Positions 25,115 through 33,822 of a stretch of DNA of 44,502 nucleotides are shown here, in pieces. Position 1 is the first letter of the stretch. Every line of letters starts with the position of its first letter. Under the pieces are notes generated by a model. It saw only the letters and a list, made by a program, of their open reading frames with translations, had not been told where the DNA came from and searched no databases. The DNA lies in contig JABSPQ010000451.1 of the NCBI GenBank assembly GCA_013214205.1, positions 1-44,502 on the forward strand. Reading direction: 5' to 3'. Made by a program: the position numbers and the translations under genes. Origin of the DNA: Flavobacteriales bacterium. GTDB lineage: Bacteria > Bacteroidota > Bacteroidia > DT-38.

Positions 25115-27607
25115 ATGAAACAAACCTACATACCAATACTTACCTTATTAATCACGTTATTTAATATGCTGCCAGCTATTTCGCAAGATGGAGCAGGGGC
25201 AGATAGATATCGTTTATCTTTTAGAGACGATCCAGCAACTACAATTGTAATTGGATGGGATCAAGTAAATGGAGCAGATGCTACAGTTTATTATGGTACT
25301 ATCGATGAGGGTACTGTTACTGCAAATTATCCAAGTAATCATGGTGTTGATAGAACAGACAATAACCATGGTATGGAAACTAGGTTTGCAAGACTTACTG
25401 GTTTAACTCCTAACACAATTTATTACTTCGTGCTAGATAACGGTGCACCAGGCACCAGATATTGGTTTAAAACTCAACCAGATTCTCCTGAAGCGATGTC
25501 TATTATTGCTGGTGGCGATACAAGGTCAGATCACAATGTGAGAAGGAATGGATTTACTATTGTGCAAAAGTTAAGTCCTAACTTGGTATATTTTGGCGGT
25601 GATTACACGAATACTGCTGCTGATGCTTCTTGGGAAAAATGGTTAGACGATTGGCAATTAACTATTAGAGCAGATGGTAAAATGATTCCAATTGTAGGAG
25701 CAACAGGTAACCACGAGAATAGAGGCGATGTTCAAGAGATCTTTGATACACCAAATCCAGACGGAGGTAACAATAACGAGTATTATTCATTAGGTTTTGC
25801 TGGAAATATGTGGAAAGCCTACGTGCTTAATACTGAGATTACTGCTGGTGGAGATCAAGAAACTTGGTTTGAAGCTGACTTAGCAGCAAGTCAAGGTTAT
25901 ACTTATAGAACTGCTATTTACCACAGACCATTGAGACCACATACTAAATGGAAAGCAGAATACGATAATGGATATGACGCTTGGGCTCAACACATCTACG
26001 ATTATAAAGTAGCATTGGTAGTTGAATCAGATGCTCACACAGGAAAATCAACAGAAAAAATTGCTCCTTGTAACGGCGGCGGTGGTTGCGATGAGGATTT
26101 TATGCTTGATGCTGATGGAACAGTATACGTAGGCGAAGGATGCTGGGGTGCACCTTTATATGCAGACGAAGACTCAAAAAGTTGGACGAAATGTTACAGT
26201 GAGTTCGATCAGATTAGATGGGTATTTATTTCGCCTTCACAAATTGAGATTCAAGTAATTCGAATAGGGACTTCAGGAGGTTCAGCATCTGTTGATGATG
26301 CAGCTAGATTTACAACACCTAATGGTTTAGATATATGGGATTGTGACGGAGGTTCAATTGTAATTGAAGCACCAGCTGGTGGCGCTCTTGCCGTATTTGG
26401 TACTGCATCATCAGAAGCTTGTTATGGTGATTGTTCAGGAATGGCTACTGCAACTATTACAGGCGGTACAGGTCCATACAACTATAACTGGTCTAATGGT
26501 GCAAGTGGTACTGGTGTAAATGCTGGAAATCATTCTACAACTAGTACTTTATGTCAGGGTACTTATACTATTACTGTAAGCGATGATGCTGGCGCTTCAT
26601 TAACTGCTTCTGTAACAGTTGGTGGTCCTAATATGATCTCAATAACAGAGACTGTAGTAGATGCATTCGATTGTGGAGTTTCTTGTGATGGATCAATTGA
26701 TCTTACAGTAACTGGAGACAACATTGGAGCTCCAACAACAACCTTTACTACTACCGGTTCTGGTTATGGTGGTGCGAACGATATGGATGATGGTAATTGT
26801 AATGCTGATGCGTATTACATTGATTTTACTCCTACGCTTGGATATGATAATGTGGATGAAAATTCAATTGTGTCTATTTGTGTGAGTTTCACTCACCCTA
26901 ATCCTGCAGACCTTAAGATTGATGTTGTTGCCATTACAGATGGTGGTGCATATAAAAATCTAAACTTAGTTGCTCCTGGAGATTTAACAGGTGGAGCAAA
27001 TATAGATATGGCCTGCTTTACTAGAGATGCTACAGTTTCAATGGCTACAGGAACAGCTCCTTATACGGGCAATTGGATGCCAAATGATAATTTTACAGAT
27101 CCTGGTTTTATCTTGGATGGTACCGTGGTAGCTGATTATTGGTATTTATCTGCATGGGATTGCGATGGAAACGGACAAACAGGATCGATAGATTACTTTG
27201 AAGTTACCTTTAGTGATGGTGTTGATCAAACAACTTATTTGTGGTCTGACGGAACAACAACAACAGCAGATATAACAGGACTTTGTTATGGAACGCATAC
27301 AGTTACTGTTACAGATAACAACGGATGTAGCCAAGCTAAAAGCATCGATGTAGGTTGTCCGGTTGGAATTGCAGATCGTGATAATGTTAGCGACCGTGTA
27401 TTCCAAGACAGAGTAGGCAGATTGAAAATCGAGACTGGTAAATCTGTTACTGGTGTAGATGTTTACAATGTAGATGGTAAAAAAGTGTTTACTGGTACAG
27501 CCAGAACTCGTACAATTGATATGTCGAGAGAAAAATCAGGTATGTACTTAGTTAAAGTACGAACTGACAAAGGAAACTTTGTTCAAAAAGTTGTTGTTAA
27601 GAACTAA
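25115..27607 (+). CDS. T9SS-secreted metallophosphoesterase with SprB repeats (tandem copy 1)
   Basis: The 830 residues have a signal peptide (1-24, ending PAISQ) and a purple-acid-phosphatase-like Fn3 domain (about 28-122). The calcineurin-like phosphoesterase domain follows: GGDTR with Asp135, GGDYT with Asp163, GNHE with Asn199/His200, His270 in YHRPLRPH, and His308 in ESDAHTG replacing the more usual GHxH. Then come one SprB repeat (about 435-505) and a second SprB repeat (about 515-752) split by a ~170-residue P-domain-like insert. The last ~78 residues are a type A T9SS sorting domain (VYNVDGKKVFTG ... SGMYLVKVRTDKG). It should be exported through the outer membrane and attached or released; the C-terminal domain is removed on the way. 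The substrate (phosphomonoester or diester) is unknown. A close paralogue follows. Confidence 0.85.
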   Translation: MKQTYIPILTLLITLFNMLPAISQDGAGADRYRLSFRDDPATTIVIGWDQVNGADATVYYGTIDEGTVTANYPSNHGVDRTDNNHGMETRFARLTGLTPNTIYYFVLDNGAPGTRYWFKTQPDSPEAMSIIAGGDTRSDHNVRRNGFTIVQKLSPNLVYFGGDYTNTAADASWEKWLDDWQLTIRADGKMIPIVGATGNHENRGDVQEIFDTPNPDGGNNNEYYSLGFAGNMWKAYVLNTEITAGGDQETWFEADLAASQGYTYRTAIYHRPLRPHTKWKAEYDNGYDAWAQHIYDYKVALVVESDAHTGKSTEKIAPCNGGGGCDEDFMLDADGTVYVGEGCWGAPLYADEDSKSWTKCYSEFDQIRWVFISPSQIEIQVIRIGTSGGSASVDDAARFTTPNGLDIWDCDGGSIVIEAPAGGALAVFGTASSEACYGDCSGMATATITGGTGPYNYNWSNGASGTGVNAGNHSTTSTLCQGTYTITVSDDAGASLTASVTVGGPNMISITETVVDAFDCGVSCDGSIDLTVTGDNIGAPTTTFTTTGSGYGGANDMDDGNCNADAYYIDFTPTLGYDNVDENSIVSICVSFTHPNPADLKIDVVAITDGGAYKNLNLVAPGDLTGGANIDMACFTRDATVSMATGTAPYTGNWMPNDNFTDPGFILDGTVVADYWYLSAWDCDGNGQTGSIDYFEVTFSDGVDQTTYLWSDGTTTTADITGLCYGTHTVTVTDNNGCSQAKSIDVGCPVGIADRDNVSDRVFQDRVGRLKIETGKSVTGVDVYNVDGKKVFTGTARTRTIDMSREKSGMYLVKVRTDKGNFVQKVVVKN

Positions 27608-27631
27608 CAATAGTTAATACTTATAGAAGAA

Positions 27632-27662
27632 AGAGTCCTGCTTATGCAGGACTTTTTTTTTT
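27632..27662 (+). terminator. Rho-independent terminator after phosphoesterase copy 1
   Basis: AGTCCTGC (27634-27641), loop TTAT, GCAGGACT (27646-27653), then nine or more T. The stem is perfect. Confidence 0.92.
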
Positions 27663-27870
27663 GCCCTATTAATAATGAAGAGTTATTTGACTTAGAGTTT
27701 CAATATTGTGAAAATCTCCCTTGATTAACTCCTTTAAACAATCGTTTTTTAAGTAAGTTTAAAGAAACAAATTGTGGTTTTTAGTGAAGCCTATTCAGTT
27801 TGTTTGAACTATTACAGTTTAGAAATAGATTTTAGATTTATATTATATGCTAACAAATCCTCTAGAAAAT

Positions 27871-30363
27871 ATGAAGTCACCTTACTTATACATCACATTA
27901 ATCATCTCGCTTTTCAGCGTTCTGTCAACTTATGCGCAAGACGGTGCAGGGGCCATCAGATATCGTTTATCTTATAGAGATGATCCTGCTACTACTATCG
28001 TAATTGGATGGGATCAAGTAAGTGGAGTTGACGCTACTGTTTATTACGGCACTACCGATGAAGGTACTGTATCTGAAAGCTATACTGATAGTCATGTTGT
28101 GGATAGAATAGAAGATAGCCACGGAATGAAAAGTAGGTTTGCCAGACTTGCTGGGTTAACACCAAATACAGTTTATTATTTCGTATTAGATAATGGTGCA
28201 GCAGGTGATAGATATTGGTTCAAAACTCAACCAGATTCACCAGAAGCGATGTCTATAATAGCGGGTGGAGATACTCGTTCAAATCATGATGTTAGAAGAA
28301 ATGGATTTGACATTGTGCGAAAACTAAGCCCGAACTTGGTGTATTTTGGAGGTGATTACACAAATAGTGCGGACGACGCATCTTGGAAAAAATGGTTGAA
28401 CGATTGGCAGTTAACCACTCGTGAGGATGGGAAAATGATTCCAATTATTGGTGCAACAGGAAATCATGAGAATAGGGGAGATATAGAAGAGATTTTTGAT
28501 GGAGCTAACCCAGACGGCGGTAATAACAACGAGTATTATTCACTTGCTTTTGGTGGCGATATGTGGAAGGCATACGTGCTTAATACAGAGATAACTCCTG
28601 GTGGAAATCAAGGAACTTGGTTAGAAGAAGATTTAATTGCTAGTCAGGATTTTACTTACAGAACAGCGATTTACCATACACCGATGCGACCTCATACCAA
28701 ATGGAAGTCGGAGGAGAATACTCAATACAATGCATGGGCACAGTATTTCTATGATTATAAAGTGGCATTGGTTGTAGAGTCAGATGCACACACAGGTAAA
28801 ACCACAGAGAAAATAGCGCCTTGTTCTGGAGGCCCTGCTTGCGATGAGGATTTTATGATTGACGGGAATGGTACTGTGTACGTAGGTGAAGGATGTTGGG
28901 GAGCACCTTTGTATAAAGATGAAGACTCTAAAAGTTGGACGAAATGTTATAGTGAATTCGATCAAATAAGATGGGTATTTATTACACCTACCGAAATTGA
29001 AATTAAAGTAATTAGAATTGGAATGTCTGGATCGTCAGAATCGGTGGATGATGCAGACAGATTTGCAACGCCTGATGGTCTGTATATTTGGGATTGTGAT
29101 GAATCTTCTACTGTAATTATTGATGCACAAGGAGCTAGTGAGTTTGAATTGTTTGAGTATTCAACTGATGAAGTATGTTATGGAGCTTGCGATGGAATGG
29201 CTTCAGTATTAATTACTGGTGGTACTGCTCCTTACGATTATTCTTGGTCTAATGGCGAAGGTGGGGATGATGTAGAAGCAGGTAGCGTGTCTGTCTCGGT
29301 TGGCCTTTGCGAAGGAACATATACTATTACCGTTACTGATGACGGAGGGAATGGAGTTTCGCAAACAGCTACATTTACTATAGGAAGCCCAACGATGATT
29401 GCTATTACAGAAACTATCGCAGGTACATCTGATTGCGAAACTGCTTGCGATGGCTCTATAGACCTAACAATAGCAGGAAATGTTGGAGCGCAAACTTCAA
29501 CCTTTAGTGCTACATCGTCGGATTACGGTGGTAGAACCGCTTTAAAAGATGGCGATTGCGAAAGTGATGTTTATTACATTGATTTTATTCCTGAGCTTTC
29601 ATATGCTAAGGTTGATAACAACAGTATTATATCTATTTGTGTGAGCTTTACTCATCCCAGCCCTGCAGACTTAACGGTGCAAGTAGTTGGAATAACAGCG
29701 GGCGGAGGTTATAAAGAACTTAATTTAATTGCTCCTGGTGATTTACCAGCAGGGGAAAATATAGATATGGCTTGTTTTACAAGAGATGCAACCGAGTCTA
29801 TATCTACAGGAACGGCACCTTACACAGGTGAATGGAAGCCGATTGACAACTTTACGGATAATATTTTTGCGTTGAGCAATGTAATTACTACAGATTATTG
29901 GTACCTGTCGGCATGGGATTGTGATGGTAACGGTGTTACAGGATCGATAGATTACTTTGAAATTGTTTTCCTAGAAGCAGCAGATGTAACTTCATATACA
30001 TGGTCTAATGGAAGCAGTACAGAAGACATAAGCGGTCTTTGTAATGGAACTTATACGGTAACTGTTTCCGACAATTACGGCTGTACACAAAGTAGAGCCA
30101 TAGGTATAGATTGCTTTTCTAGTATTAACGATCGGGAGGTTGTTAGAGATTTAGTATATCAGGATTTACCAGGTAGATTACGCATCCAAACAAGTAAAGC
30201 TGTAACGGGTGTTGAAGTGTACTCTATGGATGGTAAAAGAGTTTTTAATGGTGGAGCCAGAACTCGCTCAATAGATTTATCGAGAACTAAAACAGGTGTC
30301 TATTTGGTTAAAGTACGAACAGGCAAAAGCAGTTTTGCTCAGAAAATAGTTGTTACCAATTAA
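27871..30363 (+). CDS. T9SS-secreted metallophosphoesterase with SprB repeats (tandem copy 2)
   Basis: With the ATG at 27871 (MKSPYLYITLIISLFSVLSTYAQ, a full signal peptide) the protein is 830 residues, the same length as copy 1; an upstream ATG at 27847 would put MLTNPLEN before the signal. Domain order is identical: Fn3, phosphoesterase (GGDTRSNHD, GGDYTN, GNHENRG, YHTPMRPH, ESDAHTG), SprB, split SprB with P-domain-like insert (about 537-707), and a sorting domain ending SSFAQKIVVTN. The catalytic half is nearly the same as in copy 1, while the linker and repeats have drifted more. This suggests a fairly old duplication with the enzyme under constraint. Each copy has its own terminator, so they can be expressed separately. 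Confidence 0.85.
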   Translation: MKSPYLYITLIISLFSVLSTYAQDGAGAIRYRLSYRDDPATTIVIGWDQVSGVDATVYYGTTDEGTVSESYTDSHVVDRIEDSHGMKSRFARLAGLTPNTVYYFVLDNGAAGDRYWFKTQPDSPEAMSIIAGGDTRSNHDVRRNGFDIVRKLSPNLVYFGGDYTNSADDASWKKWLNDWQLTTREDGKMIPIIGATGNHENRGDIEEIFDGANPDGGNNNEYYSLAFGGDMWKAYVLNTEITPGGNQGTWLEEDLIASQDFTYRTAIYHTPMRPHTKWKSEENTQYNAWAQYFYDYKVALVVESDAHTGKTTEKIAPCSGGPACDEDFMIDGNGTVYVGEGCWGAPLYKDEDSKSWTKCYSEFDQIRWVFITPTEIEIKVIRIGMSGSSESVDDADRFATPDGLYIWDCDESSTVIIDAQGASEFELFEYSTDEVCYGACDGMASVLITGGTAPYDYSWSNGEGGDDVEAGSVSVSVGLCEGTYTITVTDDGGNGVSQTATFTIGSPTMIAITETIAGTSDCETACDGSIDLTIAGNVGAQTSTFSATSSDYGGRTALKDGDCESDVYYIDFIPELSYAKVDNNSIISICVSFTHPSPADLTVQVVGITAGGGYKELNLIAPGDLPAGENIDMACFTRDATESISTGTAPYTGEWKPIDNFTDNIFALSNVITTDYWYLSAWDCDGNGVTGSIDYFEIVFLEAADVTSYTWSNGSSTEDISGLCNGTYTVTVSDNYGCTQSRAIGIDCFSSINDREVVRDLVYQDLPGRLRIQTSKAVTGVEVYSMDGKRVFNGGARTRSIDLSRTKTGVYLVKVRTGKSSFAQKIVVTN

Positions 30364-30387
30364 GAACACAACTTGTATACACATATA

Positions 30388-30418
30388 AAAAGAGTCTCGC
30401 TTATGCGGGACTTTTTTT
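30388..30418 (+). terminator. Rho-independent terminator after phosphoesterase copy 2
   Basis: AGTCTCGC (30393-30400), loop TTAT, GCGGGACT (30405-30412), seven T. The right half GCGGGACTTTTTTTGTTAG (30405-30423) is identical to 8005-8023. Confidence 0.9.
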
Positions 30419-30443
30419 GTTAGTACTAGTTAGAAAATATAGG

Positions 30444-31517
30444 TTATTGCGTATCTATAGAAATCTTAGCCTTAGAAAATAGATCTATGCCGCTTCTGTA
30501 CATCAATATACATATTAAAGGAAGTATACCATGTGGAAGCCTGAATACGGCATGATACCACCATTGGTCGATACTAGACAGTATCATGTTCATGTGGAAG
30601 TTTCCCCATAACCTAGAAACTGCTGTAGCAAATCCCCAAAAAACCATATAATAGAGCGCGTATGCAGCAAACCCCGGAACGAAGATTAATATGCTTGCTA
30701 TAATATCTAAAAAGCCTGCATAGAACAGTATTTGTTCTGCTACACTTTGACTTACTCCTAATATATTCATCACCATACTTGGCCAATAGCCAGGTGCGTT
30801 GTAAATACCAAGTGCATAAAAGGCATGCGAGGCAAAAGTAATTGCACACAATATTTTAATTGTAAGCACCAATGCTCGAATGCTTATTGTTTTAAAAATT
30901 ACGTGATAAAGTAAAAAGGGTAGACCCAACTGAATGGCAAACTCAAAAAACTGAGCCGATGTGAAAAATCGGTCCTTCCAAGTTATTACCGCCAATGCAA
31001 ACATAAAAACGCCTGCAAGATGTAAAAATAGAGGGTAAATATTTTCTGAAAATAGGAGAACGAACCGGTCCTTTTTTAATAAAAGAAACGCCACAATTGG
31101 CGCAAGGCTAAAAATGGTCAGCACAATAAACAAACCACCACGCTCATCAAGGTAGTCTGAATTTATATACGATAAAGAAGCCAGTAGCGCATATCCTAAG
31201 GGGCCCAATAGTAATACTTTATAATCTAATTGTTTTAGTCGGTCTGCTACCAAAGCAATTAAACCAGTGAAGCCAAAAAGCCAACCAACCGAATGTATAA
31301 AGTTTCTGATGTTGCCAGATATTGAGCCAGTTTGTGTATACTCATGAAACTCCATGCCGAGAAAAAACTTGACCACGCCTCCTAAGATTTGTTCGTCCCA
31401 AAAGAATTCCATGTATGGAGGATTGTGATATCTATGACCATACCATCTGCCGATGAACATGCAGAATGTGGCAATTTTTAGCAATAAAATTATCCTTCGT
31501 TCAACTTTGTTTTCCAA
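30444..31517 (-). CDS. Polytopic inner-membrane protein of unknown function
   Basis: The 357 residues hold about nine or ten hydrophobic segments, for example FGFTGLIALVA, LFIVLTIFSLAPIVAFLLL, LAGVFMFALAVI and ILFYAGFLDIIASILIFVPG. The loop near the N-terminus is rich in aromatic residues and His (RWYGHRYHNPPYMEFFWDE), with a further conserved-looking WWYHAVFRLPHG near the end. I do not recognise a family with certainty. The paired His/Trp-rich loops could be a ligand or metal site. It is transcribed alone, converging on the phosphoesterase tandem. Confidence 0.65.
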   Translation of the reverse strand: MENKVERRIILLLKIATFCMFIGRWYGHRYHNPPYMEFFWDEQILGGVVKFFLGMEFHEYTQTGSISGNIRNFIHSVGWLFGFTGLIALVADRLKQLDYKVLLLGPLGYALLASLSYINSDYLDERGGLFIVLTIFSLAPIVAFLLLKKDRFVLLFSENIYPLFLHLAGVFMFALAVITWKDRFFTSAQFFEFAIQLGLPFLLYHVIFKTISIRALVLTIKILCAITFASHAFYALGIYNAPGYWPSMVMNILGVSQSVAEQILFYAGFLDIIASILIFVPGFAAYALYYMVFWGFATAVSRLWGNFHMNMILSSIDQWWYHAVFRLPHGILPLICILMYRSGIDLFSKAKISIDTQ

Positions 31518-31878
31518 ACTTTATACTACTTGTGGTTAAGTTTAAATATACGAATTTAATTGGGCACCTTAATTTAAATCAAGGAAAACAGGTAGTGTTA
31601 AATGATCGAATATTGGTATTAGCTTGCTCTATTTAAAATAATATTTGGGTTATTATAAAATAGGTAGTCAAATTCTTTTAAATTTCATAACGTGCTGTAA
31701 TACATTGGTTCTGAGTTGGGTGTTCTATAGGTAAGTAGTTACAATGGTTCTGATAGATAAATAAATACATGATTTTTTTTACAATAAATTAAGACGAACC
31801 CAGTTTTAACTCGTATATTATTATCACATATCGAGTGCATTTATGTACTTGTTTTACTCACTTTTAAATACTATTTAT
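31518..31878. other. Divergent intergenic region, membrane protein / hpf
   Basis: These 361 nt are AT-rich with no supported ORF, hairpin or clear TAnnTTTG box. It must hold promoters for both flanking genes, but I cannot place them. Confidence 0.4.
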
Positions 31879-32178
31879 ATGCAAATAGATATTCAAGCGA
31901 TACATTTTGAACCAAAAGGCGACTTAATTGAGTTGATAGAAACTAAAGTAGAAGGCTTAAAGAAATTAGCAGATTTATTATCCTGCGAAGTTTATTTAAA
32001 GTTAGAAGGTTCAAGTTCAGTAAGAAATAAACTTGTAGAGATTAAAGTTAATATTCCAAATTCTAAGCATTTTGCTAGTGCCGAATCAGATACTTTCGAG
32101 GCAGCAGCAGATCAAGCTATAGAAGGAATGAGAAGACAATTAAGAAAACAAAAGGGTAAAGTTTTAAATTACAATTAG
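31879..32178 (+). CDS. hpf: Short-form ribosome hibernation promoting factor (HPF/RaiA family)
   Basis: With the ATG at 31879 the protein is 99 residues, the normal short-HPF size; an upstream start at 31843 adds a non-homologous MYLFYSLLNTIY. MQIDIQAIHFEPKGDLIELI is the first strand and helix, and VEIKVNIPNSKHFASAESDTFEAAADQAIEGMRRQLRKQK the conserved second half, including the basic helix that enters the 30S decoding region. It silences ribosomes in stationary phase. The long-form C-terminal dimerisation domain is missing. It has its own terminator. Confidence 0.88.
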   Translation: MQIDIQAIHFEPKGDLIELIETKVEGLKKLADLLSCEVYLKLEGSSSVRNKLVEIKVNIPNSKHFASAESDTFEAAADQAIEGMRRQLRKQKGKVLNYN

Positions 32179-32196
32179 GTCAAATACTTAAACTTA

Positions 32197-32234
32197 AAAT
32201 CCCGATCTGGTTATACTAGATTGGGATTTTTTTT
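32197..32234 (+). terminator. Rho-independent terminator after hpf
   Basis: AATCCCGATCT (32198-32208) pairs with AGATTGGGATT (32218-32228) with one G-T wobble, then a T-run to 32234. Confidence 0.88.
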
Positions 32235-32293
32235 GCTTTATAATTCAAGTTTTAATCTTAGAGACTTAAAACTTAACACTTCAAGCTTAATAT

Positions 32294-32866
32294 TTACTCC
32301 GTAGGAATCCCGTTTGTACGTGCATTAGCATTCTTGTTCTGAATAACGCGCTTGTTGGCAATTCTTTCTTGAGACTTTTTTCGTTTACGTTGCTGCGCCA
32401 TTTTCTTACGATACGCATCCTCCATTCGGTACAACATCACCATTTTTTGAGCTGTAATAATTTCCGTCATGTCCTTGTTAAAGGAAATTTCGAAATCAAG
32501 ATCACGCTGCTTTATATCTGTTCTTTGTTGCAACATGGCAATTCCTCTTTCTATGGTTGCCTTTTTTGCGTTCTCTTTTTTTAGTTCAATAAAATCTATT
32601 CTGATTTCTTCCCTAATAGGCATGTGCTTGTCATATACAGTCCAAAACTTAATAGAGTCTTCTTCGGAAAGCTCCATGCGTTTAGTGATAATTGTTCTTT
32701 TCTCCTTTTTTTGTTTAGCAGCTATTTCTTCTTCCGATAATGCAGGCACTTCAGGAAGAAGTGGATCAACCACATCGGTAGAATCGTTAACTTCACTTTG
32801 CGCTGCACAGCTTAATGCAAAAACGAAAACATAAACAGAGATGTACTGTATAATTGTGTGTTTCAT
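32294..32866 (-). CDS. Secreted Spy/CpxP-like helical protein (unknown function)
   Basis: The 190 residues have a signal sequence (ISVYVFVFALSCAAQS; Cys20 could be lipidated, although Ala at -3 is atypical). An acidic Pro-rich stretch follows, then a charged helical domain with ELSEEDSIKFWTVYDKHMPIREEIRIDFIE and MTEIITAQKMVMLYRMEDAYRKKM. The layout recalls Bacteroidota proteins annotated as sensors of ECF-type sigma factors or Spy-like chaperones. The basic tail (KRKKSQERIANKRVIQ) is unusual for a periplasmic protein. Its ATG overlaps the tktC stop (TAATG at 32864-32868), so it is the last gene of the transketolase/vWA operon. Confidence 0.65.
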   Translation of the reverse strand: MKHTIIQYISVYVFVFALSCAAQSEVNDSTDVVDPLLPEVPALSEEEIAAKQKKEKRTIITKRMELSEEDSIKFWTVYDKHMPIREEIRIDFIELKKENAKKATIERGIAMLQQRTDIKQRDLDFEISFNKDMTEIITAQKMVMLYRMEDAYRKKMAQQRKRKKSQERIANKRVIQNKNANARTNGIPTE

Positions 32867-33819
32867 TATTTTCTAGATATTACTTTTTCCACACTGTTCA
32901 CAATGCCTGTAGTGCTAATGCCGTACTTCTCCATCAATTGATCCGCAGTTCCACTTTCTCCAAAGCTATCGTCAACAGCTACCATTTCAATAGGAGTAGG
33001 GGTGTTTTGTCCAAGTACACGTGCTACACTCTCGCCCAAACCACCATTGTACTGATGCTCTTCTGCAGTTACAACACAACCTGTTTTTTTAGCCGAATCG
33101 ATGATAGCTTGTGCATCAAGAGGTTTAATAGTAGCCATGTTAATTACCTCAGCACTAATTCCTTTTTCTGCAAGAATTTCTTCTGCTTCTATTGCTATCC
33201 AAACCAAGTGGCCGGTAGCAATAATGGTAACGTCGGTTCCTTCAATAATAACATCTGCTTTACCAATTTCAAATTTCTTATCAGCAGCTGTAAAGTTTGG
33301 TACCTTTGGACGTCCAAATCTTAAATAAACTGGACCTTCAAATTCGGCAGCTGCAATAGTTGCTGCTTTGGTTTGGTTGTAATCAGCAGGACAAATAACC
33401 GTCATGTTAGGCAACATTTTCATCATGCCAATGTCTTCTAGTATTTGATGCGTTGCACCATCTTCTCCTAAAGTTAAACCTGCATGAGAAGCAGCAATTT
33501 TTACATTTTTGTTACTGTATGCAATAGATTGTCTTATCTGATCGTAAACTCTACCAGTAGAAAAGTTTGCAAACGTACCAGTAAATGGAATTTTGCCACC
33601 CATTGTTAAACCAGCTGCCATGCCCATCATATTAGCTTCGGCTATTCCTACTTGGAAAAAACGATCTGGAAATTCGTCTTCAAACGCATTCATTTTCAGC
33701 GACCCTGTAAGATCCGCGCACAATGCTACTACATTTTCGTCCTTTTTACCAGCTTCTAATAATCCAGCACCAAAACCCGAACGGGTATCCTTTTTTTCAG
33801 TATATGCAATTTTTGCCAT
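32866..33819 (-). CDS. tktC: Transketolase C-terminal subunit (split transketolase)
   Basis: The 317 residues contain the pyrimidine-binding and C-terminal domains of transketolase: [22 protein letters not shown], then GIAEANM with Glu61, the residue that activates thiamine diphosphate, followed by [17 protein letters not shown], and a Rossmann-like C-terminal domain (about 190-310). With the N-terminal subunit it makes the enzyme that moves C2 units between pentose-phosphate sugars. The split form is common in archaea and many bacteria. Here its partner is not adjacent: a vWA gene ends 3 nt upstream and tktN lies before that. Confidence 0.92.
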   Translation of the reverse strand: MAKIAYTEKKDTRSGFGAGLLEAGKKDENVVALCADLTGSLKMNAFEDEFPDRFFQVGIAEANMMGMAAGLTMGGKIPFTGTFANFSTGRVYDQIRQSIAYSNKNVKIAASHAGLTLGEDGATHQILEDIGMMKMLPNMTVICPADYNQTKAATIAAAEFEGPVYLRFGRPKVPNFTAADKKFEIGKADVIIEGTDVTIIATGHLVWIAIEAEEILAEKGISAEVINMATIKPLDAQAIIDSAKKTGCVVTAEEHQYNGGLGESVARVLGQNTPTPIEMVAVDDSFGESGTADQLMEKYGISTTGIVNSVEKVISRK

Positions 33820-33822
33820 CTC

